DNA from: Flavobacteriales bacterium
GTDB lineage: Bacteria; Bacteroidota; Bacteroidia; Flavobacteriales_H; JAHEZO01
Direction of reading: 5' to 3'
Assembly (NCBI GenBank): GCA_023250995.1
Contig: JAHEZO010000012.1
Span: 1 to 33,894, forward strand
Length of the DNA stretch: 33,894 nt
Of this stretch, positions 25,359 through 33,401 are shown piece after piece. How positions within the stretch are numbered: the first letter of the stretch is position 1; each line of letters opens with the position of its first letter. The translations under genes were made by a program, and so were the position numbers. Under the pieces are notes generated by a model. It was not told the DNA's origin and did no database searches. It saw only the letters and a program-made list of their open reading frames with translations.

Positions 25359-27344
25359 ATGAGTGTTCAGAATAAAATTAAAATTGCCATTGCCGGAAAT
25401 CCTAACAGTGGCAAATCCTCTTTGTTCAATGCCCTTACCGGATTAAATCAGAAGGTCGGAAACTATCCTGGAGTTACCGTGGATAAAAAATTCGGATTCT
25501 TTTCCTTTGAACCTGTGTCAGGTAAGGCAGGATGGGATATGGCAATGGTTATTGACTTGCCGGGGGCATACGGACTTCATCAACATTCTGAAGACGAAAA
25601 AATATCAACCGAAACGCTCATCAATAAAAGTGGCCCGGATTTTCCGGATTTGGTGGTTTATGTGGCCGATGCCTCAAACCTGAAAAGAAGCTTGCTGCTT
25701 TGCTCCCAGATAATTGATTTGGGTGTTCCTGTAATCCTTGGCCTCAATATGACCGATGTGGCCAAAAAAAAGGGAATAAAAATTAACAGCGAAAAACTTT
25801 CAGTGTTGCTGAATATTCCTGTGGTGGAAATGAACGCCCGCGAAAATACAGGCATCACGGCACTAAAAAAAACCATATCGGATATTTATCCGTTGGAAAC
25901 ATCTGCAAAACCCAAAAAATTCCTTGATGGCACTGAAGAAAAATCGGGCAACGGAAATGAAACGCTTACCCGGTATAAAAAAATTGGTGGAATAATAAAT
26001 GAGTGCGTCATTAAAACCGAAATTAATTCTCCCGATTTAACAAAACGATTTGATGATATTCTCACTCATAAAATATGGGGCTTTGTGGTATTTTTCGCCA
26101 TCCTGTTTGTAATTTTCCAATCTATATTTTCCTTTTCAGAAATACCCATGAAAGGGATTGAAAGGGGTTTTATTTTTCTCAGTTCATGGCTATCCGAAAA
26201 TCTTCCGCAGGGAATTTTAAAGGATTTGTTTATTGGAGGAATTTTATCAGGTCTGAGCGGAATAGCCATTTTTATTCCCCAGATTGCCCTCTTGTTTTTC
26301 TTTATCGGCATTCTTGATGATACCGGCTATATGGCCAGAGTAAGTTTTATTATGGATCGCACAATGCGCAGATTTGGGCTAAACGGAAAATCTTTAATTC
26401 CTCTTATCAGCGGTGTGGCCTGTGCCGTACCTGCAATTATGAGTGCCCGAACGATTGAAAACAGGAAGGAACGCCTCATAACAATACTGGTTACTCCCTT
26501 AATGACCTGTTCGGCCCGGATTCCGGTTTATATATTACTAATTTCACTGGTAATACCCGATACAAGGGTTTGGGGAATAATAAATTTGCAGGGACTAATT
26601 TTAATGGGTTTATACCTTTTGGGATTTGTTTCGGCTATTGCAACGGCATTTATAATGCAGTACCTGATTAAAAGTCGGGAGCGGAGTTATTTTATTATGG
26701 AGATGCCCTTATATAAATCTCCCCGCTGGGCAAATATCGGGTTAATGATGCTGGATAAGGTAAAAGTTTTTGTTTTTGATGCAGGAAAAATAATTGTTGC
26801 GATATCAGTAATATTATGGGCTCTTGCCTCCTTTTCGCCCGGAAATAAAATGGAAGAAATAGAAAAAAAATATTCCGAAAGCATTGCCCTTAACCCAAAA
26901 CCATCCGGAAGGTTTCAAAAAAACATGTCGGCCGAAAAACTGGAAAATTCCTATGCCGCCTACCTTGGGAAAACGATTGAACCGGTAATTTCACCTCTGG
27001 GTTTTGATTGGAAAATAGGAATTGCCCTCATTTCATCCTTTGCTGCGCGCGAAGTATTTGTTGGTACCATGGCCACTTTATACGGGGTGGGGAATGCCAA
27101 TAATAATCTATCGATACGCGAAAAAATGAAACAGGAAATGAACCCTGTAACGGGGCATCCGGTTTATTCTTTTGCCACCTGCGTATCTCTAATAATTTTT
27201 TACGCCTTTGCAATGCAATGCATGAGTACCCTTGCGGTGGTTTACCGTGAAACCAAACACTGGAAATGGCCGCTGATCCAATTGGCCTATATGAGTGGCT
27301 TGGCTTACTTATCCAGCCTAATGGTTTATCAGTTTTTAAAATAA
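25359..27344 (+). CDS. feoB: Ferrous iron transport protein B
   Basis: FeoB is the inner-membrane Fe(II) transporter with an N-terminal G domain. G1 is GNPNSGKSSLFNALTG (residues 13-28), the switch region NYPGVTVDKK, G3 DLPGAYGL, G4 LNMTD, G5 region MNARENTG. The membrane part has the two Gate regions: GYMARVSFIMDRTMRRFGLNGKSLIPLISGVACAVPAIMSART and a second copy-like block near SFAAREVFVGTMATLYG, with the conserved Cys in SGVACAVPA. At 661 residues it is shorter than the E. coli protein (773), mostly in the cytoplasmic helical part and the C-terminus. It is separated from feoA by three genes. Confidence 0.96.
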   Translation: MSVQNKIKIAIAGNPNSGKSSLFNALTGLNQKVGNYPGVTVDKKFGFFSFEPVSGKAGWDMAMVIDLPGAYGLHQHSEDEKISTETLINKSGPDFPDLVVYVADASNLKRSLLLCSQIIDLGVPVILGLNMTDVAKKKGIKINSEKLSVLLNIPVVEMNARENTGITALKKTISDIYPLETSAKPKKFLDGTEEKSGNGNETLTRYKKIGGIINECVIKTEINSPDLTKRFDDILTHKIWGFVVFFAILFVIFQSIFSFSEIPMKGIERGFIFLSSWLSENLPQGILKDLFIGGILSGLSGIAIFIPQIALLFFFIGILDDTGYMARVSFIMDRTMRRFGLNGKSLIPLISGVACAVPAIMSARTIENRKERLITILVTPLMTCSARIPVYILLISLVIPDTRVWGIINLQGLILMGLYLLGFVSAIATAFIMQYLIKSRERSYFIMEMPLYKSPRWANIGLMMLDKVKVFVFDAGKIIVAISVILWALASFSPGNKMEEIEKKYSESIALNPKPSGRFQKNMSAEKLENSYAAYLGKTIEPVISPLGFDWKIGIALISSFAAREVFVGTMATLYGVGNANNNLSIREKMKQEMNPVTGHPVYSFATCVSLIIFYAFAMQCMSTLAVVYRETKHWKWPLIQLAYMSGLAYLSSLMVYQFLK

Positions 27345-27348
27345 TTTT

Positions 27349-28113
27349 GTGAACAGGCAGCTTTCTCTTTTTGATTTTTTATTTCCACCCATTTCTCCTG
27401 TCAAACCTAAATTTGCCCCTGTTAAGGAGAGGTTCGTTGTTGCGGGAACGGATAATTCCTTTTTAAAAAAACATTCCCCAACTCCAATGCCTCAAACATA
27501 TAGTGAATTGCTGGCAAACCACCTTCCCGCAGAAAGTTTGATTGATGTTTGTGAAACCCTGACAAGGCATAAAGTTATTTTAAAAATCACCCGAAAACGA
27601 ACTACAAAGCTGGGTGATTACCGGGCACCACATAAAGGCAGCGGGCACCGGATTTCGATTAACAGCGATTTGAATAAATTTTCATTTCTTGTTACCCTTA
27701 TTCATGAGTTAGCCCATCTAAATACTTTTGAAAAATTTAAAAGAAAGGTAAAACCCCATGGGGCAGAATGGAAAAATGAATTCCGCAATCTTATGGTTAG
27801 GTATATTGAAAAAAAGGTTTTCCCGGAGGAAATAATTTTTGCACTGAACAATTATCTTGAAAACCCTGCCGCATCCAGCTGTACAGATACCCTTCTTTTA
27901 AAGGCTCTTTGTAAATTTGACTACAAAAAGGATTCTGATAAATTAATCCATCTTGAAGATATTCCCGAAGGGTCCGTTTTTTCTCTTTCAAAAAGATCCA
28001 AAACTTTTCGCAAGGGGAAAAAACTCCGAAAGAGATTTCTTTGCCAGGATATGAATTCAAAACGAAAATATCTGGTGAGCCCGGTAGCTGAGGTGGTGTT
28101 GGTGAAAGATTAA
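27349..28113 (+). CDS. SprT-like zinc metalloprotein
   Basis: The central SprT-like domain has the catalytic motif HELAHLNTF, with a third His ligand in KPHGAEWKNEF about 20 residues later. The N-terminus SLFDFLFPPISPVKPKFAPVKERFVV is a linker of no known function; the C-terminal part GSVFSLSKRSKTFRKGKKLRKRFLCQDMNSKRKYLVSP is basic and resembles the SprT zinc ribbon, but it has only one Cys, so that ribbon is probably not metal-binding. The family includes the DNA-protein crosslink protease Spartan; bacterial substrates are unknown. The GTG start is 4 bp after feoB, so translation is likely coupled. Confidence 0.88.
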   Translation: MNRQLSLFDFLFPPISPVKPKFAPVKERFVVAGTDNSFLKKHSPTPMPQTYSELLANHLPAESLIDVCETLTRHKVILKITRKRTTKLGDYRAPHKGSGHRISINSDLNKFSFLVTLIHELAHLNTFEKFKRKVKPHGAEWKNEFRNLMVRYIEKKVFPEEIIFALNNYLENPAASSCTDTLLLKALCKFDYKKDSDKLIHLEDIPEGSVFSLSKRSKTFRKGKKLRKRFLCQDMNSKRKYLVSPVAEVVLVKD

Positions 28114-28264
28114 AGAATTTATTTTAATTTCTTCCCTACCGCACCCGGGATCCCTGAAGGGAAAAACAGGTGAGGGCAGGAAAAGTCTGAAGTTTCCAAT
28201 TTATTCGAATGCGAAGATGGCCGAAAAGCAGGTAATGGAGTAATGATTCCTTTTTCGGTTGACA

Positions 28265-29584
28265 TTATTTTTTTATAAAAATAAACTGACCTCCTTCATC
28301 CCCCGAATTTTTTATTGCATTAAAATTGGGCGTTTGCTCAGAGTTATTCATCACTGGAATTTTTATATTTTCATAAAGCTGACTGGCATCCAAAAATTTT
28401 GAATTGTTTCCGTTTAAAATTTTAAGTACATAATATGCAAAAACCGAGTGGCCATCCCGGCCTCCGTCCATCACAGGTTCGATGCTGCCCGAGGTAAGGG
28501 CCTGCCTTGAAACCAAATTGTGCACGGTGGTATAATATCTTTCAGATTCTTCAAACGGAACCGAAACCGTAGATCCACGGAAAATATCCCCACTGAAACA
28601 GGCATCTGAAATTAACAACGTATGCTTAGATTTTATCCCTCCCAAAAAAGTTTGAATATCAGAATTAGAAATAAAATCAGAGGTAGAATTGGTATTTGCA
28701 TCCACCGGCACCCAAAAGCCTTTGTTTAATTCTTGCTTATATTGGCCATGACCCGAATAGTAAATTAAAACATTGTCCTCCTCTTTTGCTTTTGCCACCA
28801 GCGATTCAAGCTCCTGCAAGATTGCTTTTCGGGTGGCTTGTTCATTTACCAGGGTTTTGATTCCCTGGAATTTATATTTGGCCAATAGCAAATCTTCAAT
28901 TGCTACAGCATCATTTACAGCGTTTTTTAATGGGGGCCAGTAGCCGGAGTACTTATCTATGCCTATGATTAGCGCAAAATAATTTCCAATTTTCATTTCT
29001 TTGGGTTTAGAAACATTTAAACCTTTCAAAGGGTCGCCACCTCCACGGTAACCGGATAATTCAGCGGGTTCTTTTTTCCTTTCTTTGGGTTCGGGCATTG
29101 ATAAAATTGGAATAAGCTTGTCCTCTTCTTTATAAATAAGTTCATTTTTATATTGCGACAACTCATTAAAATCTGCTTTCCCCTCAGTTTCCGAAACATA
29201 ATTAATATTTTTATTGCTCAGCTGAAGGTAATAGGTTTTCCCGGGTTCAACAGGCAAGTCAAAAACATTTTCGCCTGGCATGGTGTTGCCAAGAATTACA
29301 GCATCTGTTTTAATTTTAAGGGTGCCTGCGGAGAACATTTTGTAAGAAATTCGAGAACCCGTTTGGAAGATATGAATAAGGCGATCGTTAAAATGAATTC
29401 TGTATTGGGTAGATCCCCCTCCCCCAGATTTCTGGCGGTAAATGTTAATGATTGAAAACTCATCTTCGGGGTTTGCTTGTTGGGCAATTAAATTAAAAAA
29501 AATAACAGGGAAAAGAAAAAGATTTAGAAAAAGAGCGAGTTGCCAAAACGAAATAGCCGGTAAAAAAATGATTGATTTTTTCAT
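28265..29584 (-). CDS. Exported caspase-like (peptidase C14, metacaspase-type) protein
   Basis: A signal peptide (MKKSIIFLPAISFWQLALF...LIAQQ) is followed by a DUF2846-like beta domain (YRIHFNDRLIHIFQTGS ... EPGKTYYLQLS, about residues 40-130) and a caspase p20-type domain from NYFALIIGIDKYSG. The catalytic His is in IYYSGHGQY and the Cys in LISDACFSGDIF. Start at 29584 gives a clean signal peptide; ATG at 29611 adds nine residues. The C-terminus GGQFIFIKK carries no T9SS sorting signal, so it is probably periplasmic or anchored. It is the last gene of a tight four-gene operon with a YidD-like protein and two related TPR proteins. Related proteins cleave after Arg or Lys; the target here is unknown. 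Confidence 0.88.
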   Translation of the reverse strand: MKKSIIFLPAISFWQLALFLNLFLFPVIFFNLIAQQANPEDEFSIINIYRQKSGGGGSTQYRIHFNDRLIHIFQTGSRISYKMFSAGTLKIKTDAVILGNTMPGENVFDLPVEPGKTYYLQLSNKNINYVSETEGKADFNELSQYKNELIYKEEDKLIPILSMPEPKERKKEPAELSGYRGGGDPLKGLNVSKPKEMKIGNYFALIIGIDKYSGYWPPLKNAVNDAVAIEDLLLAKYKFQGIKTLVNEQATRKAILQELESLVAKAKEEDNVLIYYSGHGQYKQELNKGFWVPVDANTNSTSDFISNSDIQTFLGGIKSKHTLLISDACFSGDIFRGSTVSVPFEESERYYTTVHNLVSRQALTSGSIEPVMDGGRDGHSVFAYYVLKILNGNNSKFLDASQLYENIKIPVMNNSEQTPNFNAIKNSGDEGGQFIFIKK

Positions 29585-29607
29585 AATCAAAGGTAAAAAA
29601 TGTTTTC

Positions 29608-30501
29608 TCAATGGGAAAAAACAAAATTCCCGGTGAGGTCAATTAAATGATTAAATTTTGAGTCCACCACACCTTTTAATTTTTTTTCGGCAAGGAGTTC
29701 GGCCTTTAAAAATCCCCCCCTATAATACCTAAAAAACCAATTAGCAGTAAAAAGGTAGGCATCAAGTATAGTATAAGCCAAACCTAAATGAATTGCGGCA
29801 CCCAAAATGGCACCGGTGAGAAGAAATGACTTGGCTGCATTTTTAAAATCTCCAATATATAGTTGGCCGGAGCCGGGCAAAATCATACTTAGAATTTTTG
29901 CCGTTTTGGGTTTTATTTTTTTTTCGGCCAAAATTATTTCTTTAAAAATTTCCCTCACCAAAACCGTGTCGGCATTACCCAGAATTTCCATAAATTCTTT
30001 TTCGGAGGCGGCATAATTTTTAATTTTAAAATTAACCACAGCAGAAAAAAATTTCTTTTTCTTTTGAAAATATTCGGTTAATTCATACTTCATGTCGAGG
30101 ATATTAACCATAGCAAAATGGGGATCGTTACACATAATGTTGCAAAGAATTTTTCCGAATTCGCCTTCAATTGCCATGCTGTCGGGCAAGGGGAGAAATT
30201 GATTTACTTTAACAAAACTGCTGCGGGCCTCCTCAAATTTATTCTGCCTCATTTGAGCATTTCCTTTCAATAGGTACGCTGCAGCCATTACATTATTATG
30301 TTCTTCAAAAAAGATAATCCTTTCGCATACATTAATGGCCTCTTCGAAGTTATTTCTTTCAAAATATTTCAGTGCAAGTTCCATGGCCACTGAGGATGTT
30401 TGAGAAATACTTAAAACCGGGATGGCAATAGAAATGGAAAAGCAAAAAACAATCTTTTTTATGGAGTAAGTATTAACAATACTTTGAAAAATAATTTTCA
30501 T
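29608..30501 (-). CDS. TPR-containing membrane protein, related to its upstream neighbour
   Basis: The first 34 or so residues form a signal peptide or anchor (VFCFSISIAIPVLSISQ). Two TPR-like helix pairs follow (AMELALKYFERNNFEEAINVCERI and AAAYLLKGNAQMRQNKFEEARSSF). The C-terminal third is membrane-like, with LSMILPGSGQLYIGDFKNAAKSFLLTGAILGAAIHLGLAYTI, a motif P-G-S-G-Q-x-Y also met in TM2-type and other small membrane proteins. The same arrangement, with P-G-L-G-K-V-Y and AA-SF at matching positions, occurs in the 30511-31317 gene, so the two are paralogues. The next gene starts 23 bp downstream. Function unknown; the TPRs suggest protein binding in the periplasm. Confidence 0.75.
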   Translation of the reverse strand: MKIIFQSIVNTYSIKKIVFCFSISIAIPVLSISQTSSVAMELALKYFERNNFEEAINVCERIIFFEEHNNVMAAAYLLKGNAQMRQNKFEEARSSFVKVNQFLPLPDSMAIEGEFGKILCNIMCNDPHFAMVNILDMKYELTEYFQKKKKFFSAVVNFKIKNYAASEKEFMEILGNADTVLVREIFKEIILAEKKIKPKTAKILSMILPGSGQLYIGDFKNAAKSFLLTGAILGAAIHLGLAYTILDAYLFTANWFFRYYRGGFLKAELLAEKKLKGVVDSKFNHLIDLTGNFVFSH

Positions 30502-30510
30502 GGCAAAAAC

Positions 30511-31317
30511 TCAATTTTCAGACACAATAATTTCATGCATCTCAGCTTTTATTTTTTCCCTGAACCATTTATTGTGATTTTTGGCTGCTTTAATTGCACC
30601 GTAAAAATTTCCAAAATACAACCCGGCACCAAGACCACCGTAAAACCAACCAGGGGCACTATAAATTCCTTTTTTATCAAAGCCCCGCCAGGCCAGAAAA
30701 GAGCATAAACTAACAGCCAGAAAGCTCATGGCGGCATCTGAATAATTTTTTGAATACACTTTTCCAAGACCCGGAATAACGGATAAACCCAGAGCAATGG
30801 CCGGAATTTTTTGTTTAAATTCAATCGCCTTTTCAAAAACCAACTTTTCTCTTTGGTTAGTAATCTTATCCTCCGGATTTTCCTTTTTTATTTTCTTAAT
30901 ATTTCCTGATAAAATGAGGGTCCTGGGGTAAATACTCTTTTTTTCATCTTCCAAAAGATTTTTGCAAGTTTGAGAGAAGGAAATTGCATTTTCAAATTTA
31001 TCTGATAAAAGAAGGGCATCGAGATACAACCTGGAGGAATTATGATCTTTGCCTTTTCCGGTAGAATCCAACAGGGCAATTGTTTTATCATACTTTCCTG
31101 AAAGGAAATAAGATTTTGAAAGGAGGAAAATAATGCTGTCAGTCCCCGGAGAAAAAAAAAGCAACCTTTCGTATTCTTTTACAGCCTTTTCGTAATCTCT
31201 CGAAGAAATAAGGTGATCAGCGAATTTCAGTGAATGGTCAAAATCATAAATGTTTTGTCCAAACGCCAAAGCCGGGAGAATTGTAAATAACCAGTAAGCA
31301 AGGGCAAATTTTTTCAA
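30511..31317 (-). CDS. TPR-containing membrane protein (paralogue of the next gene)
   Basis: A signal peptide (MKKFALAYWLFTILPALAFGQ) is followed by TPR-like helices (HLISSRDYEKAVKEYERLLFFSPGTDSIIFLLSKSYFLSGKYDKTIALL). The C-terminal part, KIPAIALGLSVIPGLGKVYSKNYSDAAMSFLAVSLCSFLAW, then GWFYGGLGAGLYFGNFYGAI, gives two or three membrane segments with the PGLG-x-VY signature. It overlaps the upstream YidD-like gene by 4 bp and is 9 bp from the next gene, so all are translated from one message. Function unknown. Confidence 0.75.
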   Translation of the reverse strand: MKKFALAYWLFTILPALAFGQNIYDFDHSLKFADHLISSRDYEKAVKEYERLLFFSPGTDSIIFLLSKSYFLSGKYDKTIALLDSTGKGKDHNSSRLYLDALLLSDKFENAISFSQTCKNLLEDEKKSIYPRTLILSGNIKKIKKENPEDKITNQREKLVFEKAIEFKQKIPAIALGLSVIPGLGKVYSKNYSDAAMSFLAVSLCSFLAWRGFDKKGIYSAPGWFYGGLGAGLYFGNFYGAIKAAKNHNKWFREKIKAEMHEIIVSEN

Positions 31318-31739
31318 GGCATGTCGATAAATTTTCCAGTGGCAATGTCAACTGAATAATTTCCTGAGGACATTCCGTGGCAACGGGTAAGACGGTCAAA
31401 GGTGCTTAGTATTCCTCTAAAGATTCCATATTTTTTTACACTTATTAAGCCATATTCTGAACAAGAAGGGGAAAAGGAACATGCTCCGGGGATATCCTGA
31501 GATGAAAAAAAACTTTTATAAAAAACGAAGAGTCCCGAGAAAACCAATTCAAATTCATTTTGGTTTTTTGAAATAGCAATGGAATATCTTTCATTTTTTT
31601 GCTTTTGCCCGGATTGTTTTAATATAGAAATTGGGGTATGGTTTTGAGAATGAGAGGCCATTGCGGTAAGAAAAAATCCGGTTAGCATAACAAATATTTT
31701 TCTGCAAAAAAAATTCCGGATTTTCAAAAGCAGGTTCAT
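31314..31739 (-). CDS. YidD-like membrane protein insertion factor with signal peptide
   Basis: The C-terminal half, FYKSFFSSQDIPGACSFSPSCSEYGLISVKKYGIFRGILSTFDRLTRCHG, is the YidD/DUF37 pattern with the three conserved Cys (C-x5-C and RCH). Normal YidD is about 70-90 residues, without a signal peptide, and sits beside yidC, rnpA or rpmH. This one is 141 residues, with an N-terminal signal-like segment (FVMLTGFFLTAMASHSQ) and a 50-residue insert, so the domain would be periplasmic. It starts a four-gene operon and shares a 4-bp overlap with the next gene. A role in helping the two following membrane proteins reach the envelope is a guess. Confidence 0.82.
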   Translation of the reverse strand: MNLLLKIRNFFCRKIFVMLTGFFLTAMASHSQNHTPISILKQSGQKQKNERYSIAISKNQNEFELVFSGLFVFYKSFFSSQDIPGACSFSPSCSEYGLISVKKYGIFRGILSTFDRLTRCHGMSSGNYSVDIATGKFIDMP

Positions 31740-31752
31740 TTATTCAGATTTT

Positions 31753-31760
31753 CAAAAGTA
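31753..31760 (-). promoter_or_regulatory. -7 element for the YidD/TPR/caspase operon
   Basis: On the minus strand TACTTTTG (consensus TAnnTTTG) stands 13 nt before the ATG at 31739, directly after the T-run of the preceding gene's terminator. A -33 element is not clear. Confidence 0.4.
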
Positions 31761-31762
31761 TC

Positions 31763-31797
31763 AAAAAAAAAGGAAGATCCCGGTTCCGGAATCTTCC
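31763..31797 (-). terminator. Rho-independent terminator of the lipoprotein/TRL operon
   Basis: Read on the minus strand, GGAAGATTCCGG and CCGGGATCTTCC form a 12-bp stem with one mismatch and a 2-nt tip (practically a 4-nt loop), followed by nine T. It separates the two minus-strand operons. Confidence 0.88.
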
Positions 31798-31822
31798 CTG
31801 CAATAAAAAAATAATTTTAAAA

Positions 31823-32278
31823 TTACTTTTTGTATTTGATTAGGCGGGCGTTAACAGTAACGGTAGTTGTTTGAATTATTGGAATTCCACAGGGCATTTT
31901 CTGCTCAATTTTGTAGTTAGGAGAAAGCACTCCGTCATACCCTGGGTTTTGTTCCATCAAATTAAAAAGTGCAATTGATTTTGCAGCACCTGTTGGGTCG
32001 GCTAATCCGGCCAAACAGCAACCGGTAGGCATTGCCACACCACCTTGACCCCATACGGATACAGAACCGGCTTTATCATTTTCGCCTATGGAAAATCCAA
32101 GAATGAGTTTGGCTTCCCCTTTGGCTGATTTTATTTCGGATAATTCATAGTCTCCTTTTGATAATTCAACATAATTTGGCTGAAGGTTTCCCTGATTCAT
32201 TTTCAGGTTACAGCCCGAATTAATTAATAATGCACCAAAAAGTGCAATGGTTCCGGTAGTAGAGATGATCTTATTCAT
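31823..32278 (-). CDS. Lipoprotein of unknown function
   Basis: The lipobox is LINSGC (Cys 23). The mature part is a small domain with the pattern YELSEIKSAKGEAKLILGFSIGENDKAGS, then AAKSIALFNLMEQNPGYDGVLSPNYKIEQ, ending in TVTVNARLIKYKK. The arrangement of a glycine-rich strand, an Ala-rich helix and GYDxVLSPxY resembles small Bacteroidota lipoproteins of the DUF6567 kind and shares the theme of the TRL proteins encoded just upstream. The first gene of the operon is at 33282; this is the last, ending at a clear terminator. Probably outer-membrane or periplasm-facing; role unknown. Confidence 0.72.
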   Translation of the reverse strand: MNKIISTTGTIALFGALLINSGCNLKMNQGNLQPNYVELSKGDYELSEIKSAKGEAKLILGFSIGENDKAGSVSVWGQGGVAMPTGCCLAGLADPTGAAKSIALFNLMEQNPGYDGVLSPNYKIEQKMPCGIPIIQTTTVTVNARLIKYKK

Positions 32279-32344
32279 AGTTAGTAATTAAATTAATAAA
32301 TTATTAATTAAAATTATTTTTTTAGAAAACTTAAGCCACTGGTA

Positions 32345-32623
32345 TTATTCTCCGGTTACTACCGTAGAAAAAGTTTGTGAAAATAGCCCACCTTTAACTT
32401 TCCAGTCTACCGTTGCAACTTTTGAAATCCCACCCTTTTTGGCAGCGGTGGCAATGCTCAAATCTGTATTTCCAAAAGCAATTCCCAGAAAAATTTTTCG
32501 GGAAGCTTCTCCTCTTTTTGTTCCAACCGGATTATCGGTAACCATTAAAGGACCGGTAACCGAACAGGATGCAAGAGAACATAAAGCTACAATTACAATT
32601 GAGTATTTTAATGCTTTTTTCAT
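32345..32623 (-). CDS. TRL-like family lipoprotein (copy 3)
   Basis: The 92-residue protein has a lipobox ending SLASC (Cys 20), then SVTGPLMVTDNPVGTKRGEASRKIFLGIAFGNTDLSIATAAKKGGISKVATVDWKV and the C-terminus TTVVTGE-like VVTGE. The pattern NPVGxKxGxA ... IxxAAKxGxIxKxxTVD is that of the TRL-like family (tRNA-associated locus-like proteins, first noted in Leptospira). Function is unknown. It is cotranscribed with two other copies; here no tRNA gene is adjacent. Confidence 0.85.
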   Translation of the reverse strand: MKKALKYSIVIVALCSLASCSVTGPLMVTDNPVGTKRGEASRKIFLGIAFGNTDLSIATAAKKGGISKVATVDWKVKGGLFSQTFSTVVTGE

Positions 32624-32654
32624 GTTTTTTATTTTTAAGTTTAAAGGAAAAAAA

Positions 32655-32987
32655 TTATTCTCCGGTTACAATAAATTCTCTCTTAATAAAAAAAAGATAA
32701 CTCGTGGTTTTTAAATCAACACTCCCAATTTTGTCAATTTTCCCTTTTTTGGCCGCTTCTACAATTCCAAAATTAGAATTCGACATAATTCCATGGTAAA
32801 GCAAAGCTCCGGAATGTGGCAAAACTCTTGTCCCGCCTGCACCCATGCCGGTGAAAAAACATAATGTGGAAGAAACTCCGGTCTTTTTACCAACTGTATT
32901 ATTGGTAACTGCAAAGGGAACAGTTACAGCACAAGAGCTGAACAGAATTACCCCTAAGGAAATGATAAATATTTGTTTCAATTTCAT
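32655..32987 (-). CDS. TRL-like family lipoprotein (copy 2, with insert)
   Basis: The 110-residue protein has a lipobox LFSSC (Cys 19), then AVTVPFAVTNNTVGKKTGVSSTLCFFTGMG. An insert of about 20 residues (GAGGTRVLPHSGALLYHGIMSNS) sits between the two conserved halves; it is absent from copies 1 and 3. The family ending FGIVEAAKKGKIDKIGSVDLKTT and the C-terminal VTGE are intact. The start is 25 bp after copy 1, and the stop is 31 bp before copy 3. Confidence 0.83.
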   Translation of the reverse strand: MKLKQIFIISLGVILFSSCAVTVPFAVTNNTVGKKTGVSSTLCFFTGMGAGGTRVLPHSGALLYHGIMSNSNFGIVEAAKKGKIDKIGSVDLKTTSYLFFIKREFIVTGE

Positions 32988-33012
32988 ATACTTTTTTTTT
33001 GTTTTTAAATAA

Positions 33013-33282
33013 TTATTCTCCGGTAACAGTTGTTTTTATCAAAGGAAAAATAAAAACAAAGGTTGTTCTTTGTTCCACCGTTCCGATTTTGGTTATTTTT
33101 CCGTTTTTTGCGGCTTTTTCGAGTGAAATATCCTGATCCTTTGAAAAAAGCCCAAGTTTTGCAACTCCGGTTTTTGATCCCACCGGATTATTGGTAAGCA
33201 TATAAGAAGTCGTTACGCAGGAGGTAAAGCCCATGAAACAAATTCCTAATATGGGGAGAATTAATTTTGTTGATTTTTTCAT
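33013..33282 (-). CDS. TRL-like family lipoprotein (copy 1)
   Basis: The 89-residue protein has a signal sequence with lipobox GFTSC (Cys 22). The conserved core is SYMLTNNPVGSKTGVAKLGLFSKDQDISLEKAAKNGKITKIGTVEQRTT, ending VTGE. It is the first gene of the four-gene lipoprotein operon. The upstream 234 bp is AT-rich and shows no convincing TAnnTTTG site. Confidence 0.85.
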   Translation of the reverse strand: MKKSTKLILPILGICFMGFTSCVTTSYMLTNNPVGSKTGVAKLGLFSKDQDISLEKAAKNGKITKIGTVEQRTTFVFIFPLIKTTVTGE

Positions 33283-33401
33283 AATATAAAATTAAGATTA
33301 AATATGAAATGATTTTTTGTCAAGTAACCGGCAAGTTTAAGGATAAAAATTAATACAGCCAATATTTTTCAATAAAAAAAATTCTGCAAAAATTTTGAAT
33401 A

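Noticed and set aside
28114-28264. GC-richer imperfect inverted repeat between the convergent SprT-like and caspase-like genes
   Set aside because: About 10 of 14 positions pair (TTCCCTACCGCACC with GGTGAGGGCAGGAA), but there is no T-run on either strand, so I do not call a terminator; it could be a decayed repeat.
28265-31739. The caspase operon as a known anti-phage defence system
   Set aside because: The caspase and its neighbours have signal peptides, and none of the usual defence partners (gasdermin, CRISPR, STAND NTPase, nuclease) is present.
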